A stretch of 64,000 nucleotides of DNA from contig JAZAYU010000260.1 of assembly GCA_038501625.1 (NCBI GenBank), forward strand, positions 496,001 to 560,000. The letters are read 5' to 3'. Position numbers and translations under genes: made by a program. The DNA is from Corbicula japonica (lineage: Eukaryota; Mollusca; Bivalvia; Venerida; Cyrenidae). Below, piece after piece: positions 35,365 to 46,779 of this stretch; the first letter of the stretch is position 1, and each line of letters opens with the position of its first letter. The notes below the pieces were generated by a model. The model saw only the letters and a list, made by a program, of their open reading frames with translations. It searched no databases and had not been told where the DNA came from.

Positions 35365-35814
35365 CTCAACGATATTTTCAAACAACCTGTACCTAAAGTT
35401 GCTGCAACAAGAAGATGCTGACAATAAAGTGTTTTCGGCTGCTCGTTATTGTTTTAGTCTATTGAATGTCCAAAATGGCGCCGACAGAGGAAGTTTAGAA
35501 GAATTATCGCTGAAAATGAGAAAATACTAGCCGATGTGAAAACCTGCTATACGCTACATTGGTAAAAAAGGTAATATTTAACTTCATTTGCACATTAAAC
35601 TGTTAAATGAAAGTAGAAAATGTGAATTGGTTCCGACAGGGGCTGCAAAACTGTACACAATGTAGTTCTTTTAGCTTGCGCCGTTGACGTAAACAGCCCG
35701 AACTAACAATATATGTACCTTGGTTTGTCATTTTCTATTGAAATGTATAAGCTAGATCGGGCTTACTAAGCCCGATCTAGCTTATAAGCTCGATCAAGCA
35801 TAATTACCAGCCTG
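35365..35814 (-). repeat. Right inverted arm of the 7.5 kb element
   Basis: This is the mirror copy of 28276-28725, with scattered substitutions. A 64-codon frame across its inner part (35336-35530) has no recognisable domain and is not called as a gene. Confidence 0.8.
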
Positions 35815-36020
35815 TTAACTGCACTTCACAGTTTGTCTACAATATTGTTCATAATAGTTCATAATGTTATTGAAATACATTCTAAGACCAAAGGTGCTCA
35901 TATTTTTCAAACAGCCCAAATTTTTATATTTAAAACAGCCCACGACTTACTAAACTCGCTCAATATATCTAACCTGAGGGTTATTAATTTGTTTGAAATA
36001 TGTTCTTAATTTACTTACAG

Positions 36021-36040
36021 GGCTAGAAGAGCAACCATAA
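36021..36040 (+). pseudogene. Possible terminal exon of the unclassified gene
   Basis: The exon block at 27684-27830 ends in phase 1 at GCTGAAG|GTAGCA. The acceptor TTACTTACAG at 36020 would continue it as GLEEQP and then TAA, giving the plausible end GDLEIIAEGLEEQP. An AATAAA follows at 36241-36246. If right, the 7.5 kb inverted-repeat element sits in this intron. The exon is only 20 bp, so chance is a real alternative. Confidence 0.25.
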
Positions 36041-36240
36041 CTGCTTCAGAAAGCAGGTGACAGGACAAAGAAACAAGAACACAGTCAGTGACTCAGTTTT
36101 AAATCAAGTAAATCAAGTAAACTGAAATCCGTGAATTTTTGCATGTGTACATAATTGTAAAATACTGAAAAAAAATATTCATTTGTGAGCTTAGGTGCTA
36201 TTTTAATTGCTATTTTAACATAGTTTCAATACCTGTATTC

Positions 36241-36246
36241 AATAAA
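36241..36246 (+). terminator. AATAAA signal
   Basis: This is a plus-strand AATAAA about 200 bp after the possible terminal exon. It could belong to that transcript; it could equally be chance in AT-rich sequence. Confidence 0.25.
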
Positions 36247-36570
36247 AGTATATAATAAAACATTGTTAAGTCATTTGGGCCTATTACATATACCAACATT
36301 CTGTTTGGACAGACTTTTTTGTAATATTTTTAAATTGGTGCAACCCGGGTAACTTAAAAATGTCATAAAAACTTTATTTTTCACAATATCTTCGTGAAAT
36401 AAAAAGCATGTGTTGTCTGAAACTCTAAATTAAATGGAAACAATTTATTTGGTTTTACTTTTTTTATTTTGAAAAATTGTTGGTTCATGCTACTGTGTCG
36501 GCAACTCAAAACGTTCAGTTGTTCCCAATTTAAAGCGCTATTCATAATTGACTCACGTTTTCTTTCTCAC

Positions 36571-36696
36571 CTGAATCGGTTCAAATGATTTGTTTGCTTC
36601 TTCAAAATCGTCGAGAGTCCCGCCTAAGCAAAATCCGTCACCGTCAAATTCTTCATCGTCTTCTTCATAACCACCAGGACGAAAATTTAGCGCCAT
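36571..36696 (-). CDS. First coding exon of an unidentified acidic protein
   Basis: On the minus strand, ATG at 36696 opens 42 codons, MALNFRPGGYEEDDEEFDGD onward to FEEANKSFEPIQ, ending in phase 0 at a strong donor CAG|GTGAGA. The peptide is acidic and glycine-rich, with no domain I can name. It is divergent from NDUFA12, with 204 bp between the two start codons, so the genes probably share a promoter. No further minus-strand exon was found to the left; its next exon may lie beyond the mobile-element block or outside the window. Confidence 0.65.
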
Positions 36697-36900
36697 TTTC
36701 TCGAGATTCTGTTTCCGGTGTCAGTATCCCTGTATACGGAGTGAATAATTTATAAAGATACATTTCTTATAGTTTCACATATTTCTACCAAAATCTTTTT
36801 AATTATTCTGTTATTTTTTCTCTAAGAGAAAGAAATTATTTTATTGTTGTTTTTTTTCACGCATCATATCGACCTTGAAGTGCGAGGCTTATCTGTCAAA
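36697..36900. promoter_or_regulatory. Divergent promoter between NDUFA12 and the acidic gene
   Basis: The 204 bp between opposed start codons hold an ETS-type motif, CCGGAAAC on the minus strand (about 36711-36718), and CGACCTTGAA (36870-36879), whose reverse complement TTCAAGGTCG resembles an estrogen-related-receptor site. ETS/GABP and ERR sites are known regulators of nuclear respiratory genes, which fits NDUFA12. No TATA box is evident near either start. Confidence 0.55.
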
Positions 36901-39900
36901 ATGTCGATTTATTTACAAAAGTTGAAAGAATTAGGAAAGGTCATAAAGTTCCACGGTGGTCTCAAAGGATCATTCTTGACAGTTTATAAGTAAAAATATT
37001 TTCATGATTCTCTTATAGTTTTGCCAAAAAAGCTCTTTCAGATAGAATTTAGCTATTTTAAATCAGTTTTCGCGACGCTTTCAAAGTTTGATGCTGGTTT
37101 TCCATGTTGTACAGTCCATGATAAACTTCAGAAAACAAACTATGAGAAGCACAACAAAACGTTATGGGTTAATGTTAGTCACAACACTATCGTTGTCACA
37201 TTGCATCTGTGCATCAATCTCAAAATATTGTGGCAAACTGTAAGCTTCCTGTCCTAGTAACGGTGTATATGCCATTCGTCCATAATTTCGGGGTTTAACA
37301 GACGAATTTTACACTGGCACTCTTAATAATTGTATTTCAAATGTTTATGTTTTATTCAACAACTGCAGTCACTTGTGTTTGACCAAATTAAAAGCCAATT
37401 TTTGAAGTCGTCACTATTTACCACATATACTGCCGCCATTTGCAACAGATATAGACCATTTGAATCTCACAGACGCTTTCTCATATTTTCGGGACTTTCA
37501 TTTGGATGTTAATTATATCCATGAGAAACCCACATGATTCGATTTTGCTCACTAGAAACATCTAGAACAATTTGATCCTGACATAGTGTGAGAAAATGTC
37601 TAAAATTTTAACACATTTTGTTTAGTATTGGGACTGAAACAGGAAAGCAGTCGAACAGAGGAATTGTTTTTTACTTACTAAAATATTTTTGACTTTTATA
37701 ATTAAGCAAAGTTTTATGCCTTTTTAATGATACTGGATTGCAACAGTAAAAAAAGTTAGAAACTCAACTTGAGCTTGGAAGTTGGTCTCTAAAACTCTAC
37801 TTATTGCCTGGTAACATTTGGATCGGTGCTATTTGACAACCCTTTTCTGTACACGAGACGTTCATAATTGATTTTCAATTGAATTGTGACCTTCTACCTG
37901 CTATGGTATTAATACTAAATATTAATACACTTCAAGCTCTGAGACGACACAGATTTTTGTAAATTACGCAAGGGAAAAAATTCTCCTTCAACCATAAGGG
38001 GAGGGAAAACAATTCAAGTAAATATTTTTGGTTGTTTTTTTTTTATATTACTTGGATTTTAAGAAAAAAAGAGAGATGTTTTGGAGTAAAGTAAGAATCT
38101 GTTCTTTATTTTATCAAATATATTTCAAGATGTCTGATGAACACGAAGATAAAGTCATCATAAAATTTTGAATAGTATTTTGGATGACTGGACAGATTGT
38201 GCGCGCGCGCATATGACATTTTATGACGTCACGAAAATATGGGAAACCCCGAAAATATGAGAAAGAGGCATACTAGTAATCAGTGCAATCCATGATCGCC
38301 GAATATCTCTGACATCATCTAATTTGCATACCAGATGTTTACAGTACCTCCTGTCAAATTATCCTGCCATATGTCATATTCGTAAAATCTGCCAACCATG
38401 AGTTTTTTACGCGTAAGTTCACATATTTGCATCTAATTATGTAAAATGTCTTGTGATAAGTTTTTCCCTTTAAATAACTGAGCTCCAATTCCTTTTCAAA
38501 CCTGTCAATCTGTGTTTGTGTCTGCTACAGTGTTCACTGATACCCAGTGATTAGGTAAAAACGCCTCAATCAGTTTATCCCAATTATTTATTATTTGACT
38601 GAGGTGATATTTATATATATGCACCGATAACTGGTATATAATGACCTTGAACTTAATGATGTACACATGGTTGATCTCAAGTAAAATACAAGGAAATAAA
38701 GTTGTATTTCAGCAATTTCCTCTGTAAAACATGTATTTTAAATGTCAAAGTAAAGATTGAGACCAGGTAAGAAGGGAAATCAGTTTGTTTTATTTCATTC
38801 TCTTGATTAGAAAATAAGACCACCGATAACTAGGTCAAAAATCATCCACTGTATTAGTTGGAGTGGCTGCATGCTCTTACTGCTTTCTAGTTCTTGAACC
38901 AGTACATTGTATAACCATTGTAACTTATATGTGTGCTTTCTCTTCTATGCCTTGTATTTGTCTGGTTAACTGTAGTCCAGGTTGGCATATCTTGAATTGT
39001 GCAGTTCAGTGAGTAACAGTCAGGTAGTTCACTATTTCTGCATGCATGACCCTTGACAACTCTAAACCCTGCTAAACCTTCTATTCCGACTTACATTTAG
39101 GTTACAACCTATACCTATTCTCTGGGAACTCCTATTACCATTTTAAAAATTAGAAATTACTTCACAGTAACTCAAAAATATTTAGGATACCAAATAATTG
39201 ATTTAAAATGGAATTATAATAGTTCACTGAAGACTCTTTATTACACGGTTTGTTTAAGATCATTTTAACAAGCTCATACCAAGGACATCATTTTTTCTTC
39301 AATGTGCACTTTTTTACTTTAAAAATTTGCAAAAAAATTTATTTTGCAGTATCAGAAATATTTTTAGGTTATCAAATTAGAATTATAATAGTACACTGAA
39401 GACTCTTTGTAACACGGTTTGTTTAACCCTTTCCTTCATAAATACGCGTTTCTATGCATGTGCGACCAGTGTAGATCCAGATCAGCTGGCACATCTGTGT
39501 CTTCTGATCAGGCTCTGCACTGGTCACATTTTGGTCTGGATTTACGTAATAAATCAAAAAGCGAAGTTTAGATCATGCTCAGATGGCACAGAATGTGCCA
39601 TCTGATCTGGATCTAAACTGTTCGCCCATGCAATGTATCTATGGAGGAAAGGGTTAAGCTTATTATATCACTATTTTTTTTCCTAAAAGGTGCACTTTTT
39701 TATTTTTAGCTCACTGGTCACATAGTGACAGGGTGAGCTTTTGTGATCACCCTTAATCCGGCGTCCGTCCGTCGTCCGTTCACAATTGTTGTCCGCACTC
39801 TGGTGGTCATAATTTTTATCCGATCTTCTTCAAACTTGGTCAGAATGTTTATCTCAATGATATCTAGGTCAAGTTTGAAACTGGGTCATGTGACCATGAA

Positions 39901-42900
39901 ATCTAGGTCACTAGGTCAAATTATAGAAAAAGCTTCTCCGCACTCTAGCAGTCTCAATTTTGGTGCGATCTTCTTTAAACTTGGTCAAAATGTTTATCTC
40001 AATGATATCTAGATCAAGTTCATAACTGGGTCATGTGACCCTTAAAACTAGGTCAGTAGGTCAAGTTAAAGAAAAAGCTTGTCTTCACTCTAGAGGTCTA
40101 AATTTTTGTTGGATCTTCTTCAAACTTGGTCAGAATGTTTATCTCAATAATATCTATGTCAGTTTTGAAACTGGGTCATGTGACCTCGAAATCAAGGTTA
40201 CTAGGTCAAATTATATAAAAATCATGTCTGCACTCTAAAGGTCTTAATTTTGGTGGGATCTTCTTCAAACTTGGTCAGAATGTTTATCTCAATAATATCT
40301 AGGTCAAGTTTGAAACTGGGTCATGTGACCTAAAAATCTAGGTCACTAGGTCAAATTATAGAAAAAGCTTGTCCGCACTCTAGCGGTCGTCATTTTGGTG
40401 CGATCATCTTTAAACTTGGTCAGAATGTTTATCTCAATGATATCAAGATCAAGTTCGTAACTGGGTCATTAGACCCTTAAAACTAGGTCAGTAGGTCAAA
40501 TTAAAGAAAAAGCTTGTCTGCACTCTAGAGGTCTTAATTTTGGTTGGATCTTCTTCAAACTTGGTCAGAAAGTTTATCTCAATGATATCTAGGTCAAGTT
40601 TGAAATGTTCAAATCATGACCATAGGGTCAAGGTCGCTGCTGCTAAAAATAGAAATTCATTCTCTGCTAAATTTCTTGAGTTTGCTTTGGCCTATTGACT
40701 CCAAACTTGGTGTATGGGTAGCTTATATCAAAAGGCAGCTTGGGTTTGCTACCCAGATGTCTGTGATCAAGGTCAAGGTCACTGTTGCTAAAAATAGAAA
40801 TTCAGTTTCTGCTTAATATCTTGCATTTGCTTAGGCCTACTGACACCAAACTTGGTGTATGGGTAGCTTATATCAAAAGCCAGTTTGGGATTGCTACCCA
40901 GATGTCTGTGATGAAGGTCAAGGTCACTGTTGCTAAAAATAGAAATTCAGTTTCCACTTTATTACTTGAGTTTGCTTTGGCCTATTGTCTCCAAACTTAG
41001 TGTATTGGTAGCTTATATCAAGATGTAGCTTGTGATTACTACCCAGGTGTCTGTGATAAAGGTCAAGGTCACTGTTGCCAAAAATAGAAATTCAGTTTTC
41101 ACTTAATAAATTGAGTTTGCTTTGGCCTATTGACTCCAAACTTGGTGTTTGGGTAGCTTATATCAAGATGGAGCTTGGGATTGCTAACCAAATGTCTGTG
41201 ATAAAGGTCAAGGTCACTGTTGCTAAAAATAGAAATTCAGTTTCCACTTAATAACTTGAGTTTGCTTTGTCCTATTGACTCTAAACTTGGTGTATTGCTA
41301 GCTTATATCAAGAGGCAGCTTGGGGTTGCTATCCAGGTGTCTGTGATGACGGTCAAGGTCACTGTTGCTAAAAATAGAAATTCAGTTTCTGCTAAATAAC
41401 TTGAGTTTGCTTTGGCTTATTGACTCCAAACTTGTCATATGGGTTACTTATATCAAGATGCAGCTTGGGATTGATAACCAGGTGTCTCTGATCAAGGTCA
41501 AGGTTACTGTTTGCTAAAAATAGAAATTCAGTTCCCACTTAATAACCTTAGTATAGTACAGTATGTTATGGTACGGTACAGCATTGTTCTGTACTGTGCC
41601 ATACCATTCTGTACTATACTGTACAGTACTTCAATGTGTTCTGTTTTACCTTTCATTTCCTGTATCTAAGAATCAGGTGAGCGATTTAGGGCCAATTGGC
41701 CCTCTTGTTGAAAATGGCAAAAAAAATTTAACCTCAAAACAAAAATTCCAACATGTATTGTCACATAATAATTCCCATATATTTGTTTTGTTACATATAT
41801 TACTGAATTATTGATCATTCTTTAATTGTTAATGAGTGACTGTAATCAAAGATCGAGTTCATTTTTTCCGTCATAGAAAATTAATATTAACGTTCTTTGT
41901 CAGAATAAAATAGCCCATACCATAGATTATCGTATTTGTGTTAAGAACTAAGAATTTTATTAAAGAATTGCCCGTTATAAATGTTGGCATAGTTATGTTA
42001 GTAAACGTTTTTGTTGTATATTTCAGAACTGATGCTTTAAAGATTGGTACTTTGAAGGGCACAGATGAATTTGGGAACCGATATTACGAGAATAAAAACT
42101 ATTTCATAGGTAATAAAAAACAACAAAGAGATATACATAAATACTTCTTCCGGACCCGATGCTATAAACTGGAATAATCCGTTATGTTTATATACATATG
42201 TCATGCAACAAAACTTGAGCACCTGGTAAATCTCAATATAGTTTTCAAGGCCTGTCACTTATAGCTCATTAATTTATTATACTAATTTAAAGCTTTGAAA
42301 AGCATTGAAAATTCAAAAATCTCTAGTGCAGGTATTGGTCCCATGAGCTCAGGGCCCAAGATCATAAAACTAAGTTTTGAGGTCAGTCTCAAATCTCAAG
42401 GATCTGATTGGCTGAAATGGCGACTGGTCTGCATTTCAGCCAATCAGATGCTTGAGATTTGAAACTGATCTCAAAATTTAGTTTTATGATCTTGGACCCA
42501 GTTGTTCCTTATAAATAACACTAGCACAACAGCCAATGATGTTTGCCAATTAATATCCAGTGTGCAGTGATATGTTTTTTAGGTTTATACAGTCTTGCAT
42601 GCGCTACAAATATGAACATTACCAATTTTCATTGTGGTTACCCTTTTTCTTCATAAAAAAACAAAACCTTATATAACTGTAATCAGTTAAGAGCTGGATA
42701 CATAAAAAGCATTTATAAGAGATTTTGTTCCTGGTTTATTTCAGGTCGAAGTCGTTGGATTGAATTCACGGATGCTGTGGGTGTAGATTATGATGCCAGT
42801 ATGATTCCACCTGAATGGTAATACACATAATCTGTTGTACTCACCGGTTATGAATATTGCGTTATTTGGTATAACCCTTTCCTCCACATATACGCCTTTT

Positions 42901-44495
42901 TTTGCATGAGCAAACAGTGTAGATCAAGATCAACCAGCACATCCGTGCTATCTTATCAGGATCTGCACTGTTTGACTTACGGGCAGAAATAACCTAATAA
43001 ATGAAAATGTGAACAGGATAGATCCTGATCAATCTGATTAAAATCATTTCCTGAAAACCGCTACGCTATCAGGATCTGACGACGAGTAACTAAAACTTGT
43101 TTTTATCACTAACCCATTGAACCAATCAGATTGTCGCCTACAAAATCGCAAAAATGAAAGTAAAAAATACTATTTTAAACCATGGAAAGTGTTGACAGCC
43201 TGCACATGACATATTTTACTGGAGCTATATGTGTTTATGTAGTTTTGCATTCATTTCTAATTAATGACATCATCAGATCATTTTGCGAGCGTAATAACTC
43301 ATGCAACCTGTGTTGACAATTTCTAAAAATAGTAATCGGAGAAAACCGCAAATACTTATGTACGGTGTCTGCGGGCCGTCCTCAGATCTAACATTTTGTT
43401 AGATCTGACTTTAGTGAGATTGGATCCTGATCAGATGGCACATGTGCTGGTTGATCTGGATCTACACTGTTTGCCCATGTCATATGAAGGAAAGGTTTAA
43501 TATAAAGCTGAATTTGGTTTTTAAAAGTTCAGACTAGAGAACAAAGCCAACAAATCGTTTTTTACGTGTAGAACTTGCCAAGTACAGTACAGTTTGTCAA
43601 CCAGTTCCGGTTAATCTATCTATTGTGGAAATATATTTAAAGCTGTAATCTGAATTTTGTTTTTGTTTTATATGATAGGAAGTAAACAAATTAACCAGAA
43701 CTGATTCGTAACTGGAACTGGTTGACAAATTGTAGTAATAAAGCAAGAAGTACAGTAGTAATTATGCAAGAGTGCTCACCAGTCTTAAAAACATTAATTG
43801 TACATTTATTCACAATTTATGCCTCATTATGTGTAGCGTAAAATTCTGTGAAAAAGGTGATCTTGTTCGGTGTGCAATGCGTGTGCCACAGTCACTTGGT
43901 GTGGCATGTGATTTTCATAAAATGTACATGTATGTTATCTAATACATCCTAAATGTTTTCTCTTTATTTAGTTCAAAGATATTTCTAACAGGTTCTGTGA
44001 ATTCTCATATTTTTCACATAGGTTTGAATTTTCATGTCGTTAGAACCCAGGCAAATGTGGTAATAAAGTCAACGGCAAATATAAGTTGTTCACTATAAAT
44101 TTGTGCAAATTGCAGCCCATGCCGATATCCACAAAAATAAACATTAAACCCACCACTGTACAAGTAGTCAAACTTTTTTAGGGAAGGACTAGAGAAGATA
44201 GGATGAGTTCTATTTAAGCCTTGGTATCACATGGATTAGTTTATTAAAAGATACAACATGTTATTTCAACCATGAAGTGTTTTACCAATCATTTTAAATA
44301 CACTCACTAGATATGTTTTTGCTTTATAGGAGATCCTGGTTACAATACTCTAGAGAAGAATCCCCTGTAGAAAAGCCAGCACCTCCACGTAAATGGTATG
44401 GCAAGCACATTGATAACAGATCTGGATCTCCTGATGAATATGTACCTTATAGCACAGCAAAACCTAAAGTAGAGTCATGGCAACCTCCTCAGTGA
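36901..44495 (+). CDS. NDUFA12: NADH dehydrogenase 1 alpha subcomplex subunit 12 (complex I, B17.2)
   Basis: Four exons join in frame: 36901-36989, 42027-42109, 42745-42817 and 44330-44495. All introns are GT-AG, giving 136 residues (the human protein has 145). Diagnostic motifs in order: HGGLKGS near the N-terminus, KTDALKIGTLKGTDEFGNRY, YYENKNYFIGRSRWIEFTD, SMIPPEW, RSWLQYS, and the C-terminal DEYVPYSTAKPKVESWQPPQ. The protein is an accessory subunit of mitochondrial complex I on its matrix arm. It takes the place of the related assembly factor NDUFAF2 late in assembly. ATG 36901 has A at -3 and gives the expected short helix before HGG. The exons are intact. Introns are 5.0, 0.6 and 1.5 kb; intron 1 holds a pearl-like element and a TTAA MITE. 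Confidence 0.97.
39423..39657. mobile_element. TTAA MITE (AACCCTTTCC family), copy 1
   Basis: The ends TTAACCCTTTCCTTCATA and TATGGAGGAAAGGGTTAA are inverted, and TTAA stands at both edges. The interior has diverged GATCAGCTGGCACA / GATCTGGATCTAAACTG motifs in both orientations. Related copies lie at 42872-43500, about 51316-51530, 54877-55104 and 56657-56866. Confidence 0.85.
39703..41709 (-). mobile_element. Pearl-like element (GGGCCAATTGGCCC family), copy 2, inverted
   Basis: It reads in reverse relative to 16468-17265: it opens TTTTAGCTCACTGGTCACAT and ends GGGCCAATTGGCCCTCTTG. Two tandem arrays of different sequence share one period. AAACTTGG of the first lies at 39832, 39977, 40122, 40267, 40412 and 40557; GGTCAAGG of the second at 40626, 40771, 40916, 41061, 41206, 41351 and 41496. 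Every spacing is exactly 145 bp. A GTACAG-rich patch lies near 41560-41630. No coding capacity. Confidence 0.92.
42352..42499. mobile_element. Palindromic MITE with CCAAT boxes, copy 1
   Basis: The arms GGGCCCAAGATCATAAAACT and AGTTTTATGATCTTGGACCC fold back almost end to end. Near the centre lie GATTGGCTGAAATGGCGAC and CAGCCAATCAGATGC, so each arm carries a CCAAT box. It is in NDUFA12 intron 2. Other copies: 46943-47077, 53518-53669 and 56066-56190. Confidence 0.85.
42872..43500. mobile_element. TTAA MITE (AACCCTTTCC family), copy 2, enlarged
   Basis: It starts TAACCCTTTCCTCCACATA and ends GAAGGAAAGGTTTAA. At about 630 bp it is nearly three times the usual 210-235 bp, with about 380 bp of unrelated sequence between the GATC-rich halves (roughly 43040-43400). 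It lies in NDUFA12 intron 3. Confidence 0.7.
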
Positions 44496-44798
44496 TACTA
44501 AGACATTTTAAATTAAAATCTGTCCTTATGTTAAAAGAAGTGATGAAGACTTGTAGATCGATAGCAATTAAGGTCCATACTACATGGTAGTAAATATTTT
44601 GACAGCAAATTCCAAGTTTTTCTGGAATATTTTTATAGCAGATTTGTCATACAAGTGTTATAATTATATAGTACAAAATATGTTTCAAATTTGTTTGACA
44701 CTCATAATTGTCAATAATATTTTATAAGTGCCGAGACTACATGAAAAACTTTCAGAAAATGTTCATCTGGTAAAGAATGGGTGTTTTTTGATGTTGAT

Positions 44799-44804
44799 AA
44801 TAAA
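44799..44804 (+). terminator. NDUFA12 polyadenylation signal
   Basis: AATAAA about 300 bp after the TGA at 44493-44495; no better signal occurs between them. Confidence 0.55.
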
Positions 44805-45333
44805 ATTTAGATTGTTGCTACTCTCGTTATAATCCTGCCCCATCCAAGCACTACATGTAGTCACACAACTCTGGTGGAATTGATTTTCTTTGCAAGGTTG
44901 ACAACCACAAGTCAAACAAATTATTCAGAAAGTTTGTTCAAATTTTGTTGAATTTAACCCTTGACTACTTTCAAACAATATGGTAAAAAACTAGGTCAAA
45001 TGAAAGGAAAACAGTAGAGGACACTTCTTTAACTGACTATTACATTACTTGATTAGTAATAGTAATGTCTGTATTGAAGCTGGTGTCACCAACTACTTAA
45101 ATTTTTCCAACCTGTACAAGGGTGTGTCACCTGGCTGTTCTTGGTGAGCTCAAATTAATGAAATACAAGATAACATGTTATCATACAAGAGAGATAATTT
45201 CTGTGTAATTATTATCAAACTTTCAATATTTATCTTATCTAAATGATAATGCAGTCAATTTCCAAGATAAAAAAAGAGGTTACGATGTCAAATAACAGGA
45301 AATCCTTTTTAACACAGTCAGATGCCACATTTT

Positions 45334-46566
45334 TAGCTCAACTATTTAAAGAATATGTTGAGCTGTTCTGCTCACATTAGCATCACCCTCTCACTTCTGG
45401 TTAAAGTTTGCAAAAAACCTCATTATCTGTTGCTATAGCTTCATCCTTCAAACTTGGTACACTTGTTCATCATATCTGGACAGCCAAGAACCATAATTCA
45501 CATTAAATTTGATCAAGTTATGGCACTTTTTCAACTTTAAATATAAGGTTCAAGTTTGTCTGCCAGCTGGTTTACAAGCTCATACGTTTCGTACTATTTT
45601 TATTCTACAGATTAAAAAACTGTTTGATGTATCAAGTACCAAAACTCTGTCATGCATTTGATCAAATTATAACCCTTAGTCACTTTTTAGACTTGGATTG
45701 ATGGTTAAAAATTGCTTGGAAGTTCCTTTCTAAAAAATTGCTATAGGAAATGTTATGGGTTAAGGAGTGTTGAGAGGATGGGAGGGGTACCTATCATTAC
45801 ATCCAGTGAACAAAGAGTTTGCAACACAAACATTTTATTACTGAAATTAAAAAAGGCCCGTAACTGTGTTAAATATGTTTGCAGGAAAACTTCTCTTTAC
45901 AACAATCCATTATAAGTGAAAGAAATTCGCTAGGTAGTTAATGAAGCATTCATGAACTTTTATCACTGACATTAAAAAATGGCCTTAAATCTAGTTAAAA
46001 TTGTTGCTGGAAAAAATCATTTTAGACCATGTACACATCCTGGCTGACCATCTTTGAAAAAAAACACTAGATCATAAAGGAAGTGCCACACAAATTTTAT
46101 TACTAAAATTAAACAAAGAGCAGTAACTCTGGTAAAAAGGTTTGCAGGAAAAAATATTTTCTTTAGGTCTTTTTTTACACATCCTGTCTGATAATTTGTG
46201 CAAGTTTGAAAGGTGGTTTATGAGGAGTTCATGCTACTAACTGTTTTAAGGGCCATAATTTTGACCATCTACACCTGCCTAATAATCTGTGCAAGTTTAA
46301 CATAAATCTGCAAATATAAAATGGAAGAGTTTTATACAACACAATTTTATTACTGAAATTAACAAAGGTCCATAACTCTAAACAAAAATGGTTGCAGGAA
46401 AAACATTTCTTTACAACCTTTTCTTTACAACCATCTCTACACATTCTGCTTGATCATCTGTGCAAGTTTGAAAGAAATTAAGAATGATAGCAAATAAGTT
46501 TATGACATAAGATTTTAGTGGAGGAGGAACAGACAAGTGCAACTCCCACTTGGTGTGGGCAAAAAA
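45334..46566. repeat. Degenerate pearl-like arrays between NDUFA12 and CENPP
   Basis: It opens TTAGCTCAACTATTTAAAGA, a diverged reverse copy of the GCTCGACTATTCGAA terminus. It continues into units with 'CCATAACTCT', 'GGTTGCAGGAAAA' and 'CATCTGTGCAAGTTTGAAAG', and ends CAAGTGCAACTCCCACTTGG. It looks like two elements joined. The same final units occur in a short copy at 50360-50612. Confidence 0.6.
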
Positions 46567-46779
46567 ATCAAATTCATGAAAATATTGAAAACAGGTATCA
46601 AACAGGTTCCTTTTCCTGAAAAAGTGAAGTAACACAAACATGAACAGTTGTTTTCACTATAAAATGAGAACTGTCGTGTGGAAACATTCTCTTTGTTGCA
46701 GTTTACGTGTTTTCGACATCTGCATTTTTTTTCTTTGAAAAATGTCAGTAATGTAACATAAATATTTACAGTCATCTGT

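Larger units (their letters stand above)
28276..35814. mobile_element. 7.5 kb inverted-repeat element with TTAA target
   Basis: Both ends carry the same sequence in opposite orientation: CAGGCTGGTAATTATGCTTG on the left and its mirror on the right, flanked by TTAA (28272-28275 and 35815-35818). The arms match closely for about 340 bp (to about 28620 and from about 35467) and more loosely for about 100 bp further. Each arm has its own 41 bp palindrome (28305-28345, 35746-35786) built on AAGCTAGATCGGGCTTA. TTAA targets are used by piggyBac and Kolobok elements. No transposase was recognised. The interior holds a nested pearl-like element. Confidence 0.7.
36990..42026 (+). other. NDUFA12 intron 1
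   Basis: A GTAAAAAT donor follows TTTATAA and a TATTTCAG acceptor precedes ACTGATGC; together they rebuild a split Lys codon. Contents: AT-rich sequence to about 39.4 kb with no gene seen, a GCGCGCGCGC run near 38200, a TTAA MITE at 39423-39657, and an inverted pearl-like element at 39703-41709. Confidence 0.9.

Noticed and set aside
35336..35530. 64-codon plus-strand frame ending in the right arm of the 7.5 kb element
   Set aside because: The mirrored left arm does not preserve the frame, and no motif is present.
36022..36110. Minus-strand exon candidate (acceptor near 36110, GTAAGT donor near 36013) as exon 2 of the acidic gene
   Set aside because: All three frames contain stops, so it cannot continue the coding sequence.
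38190..38210. GCGCGCGCGC run in NDUFA12 intron 1 as a Z-DNA or CpG-island signal
   Set aside because: Only about ten bases in AT-rich surroundings, with no other promoter feature nearby.
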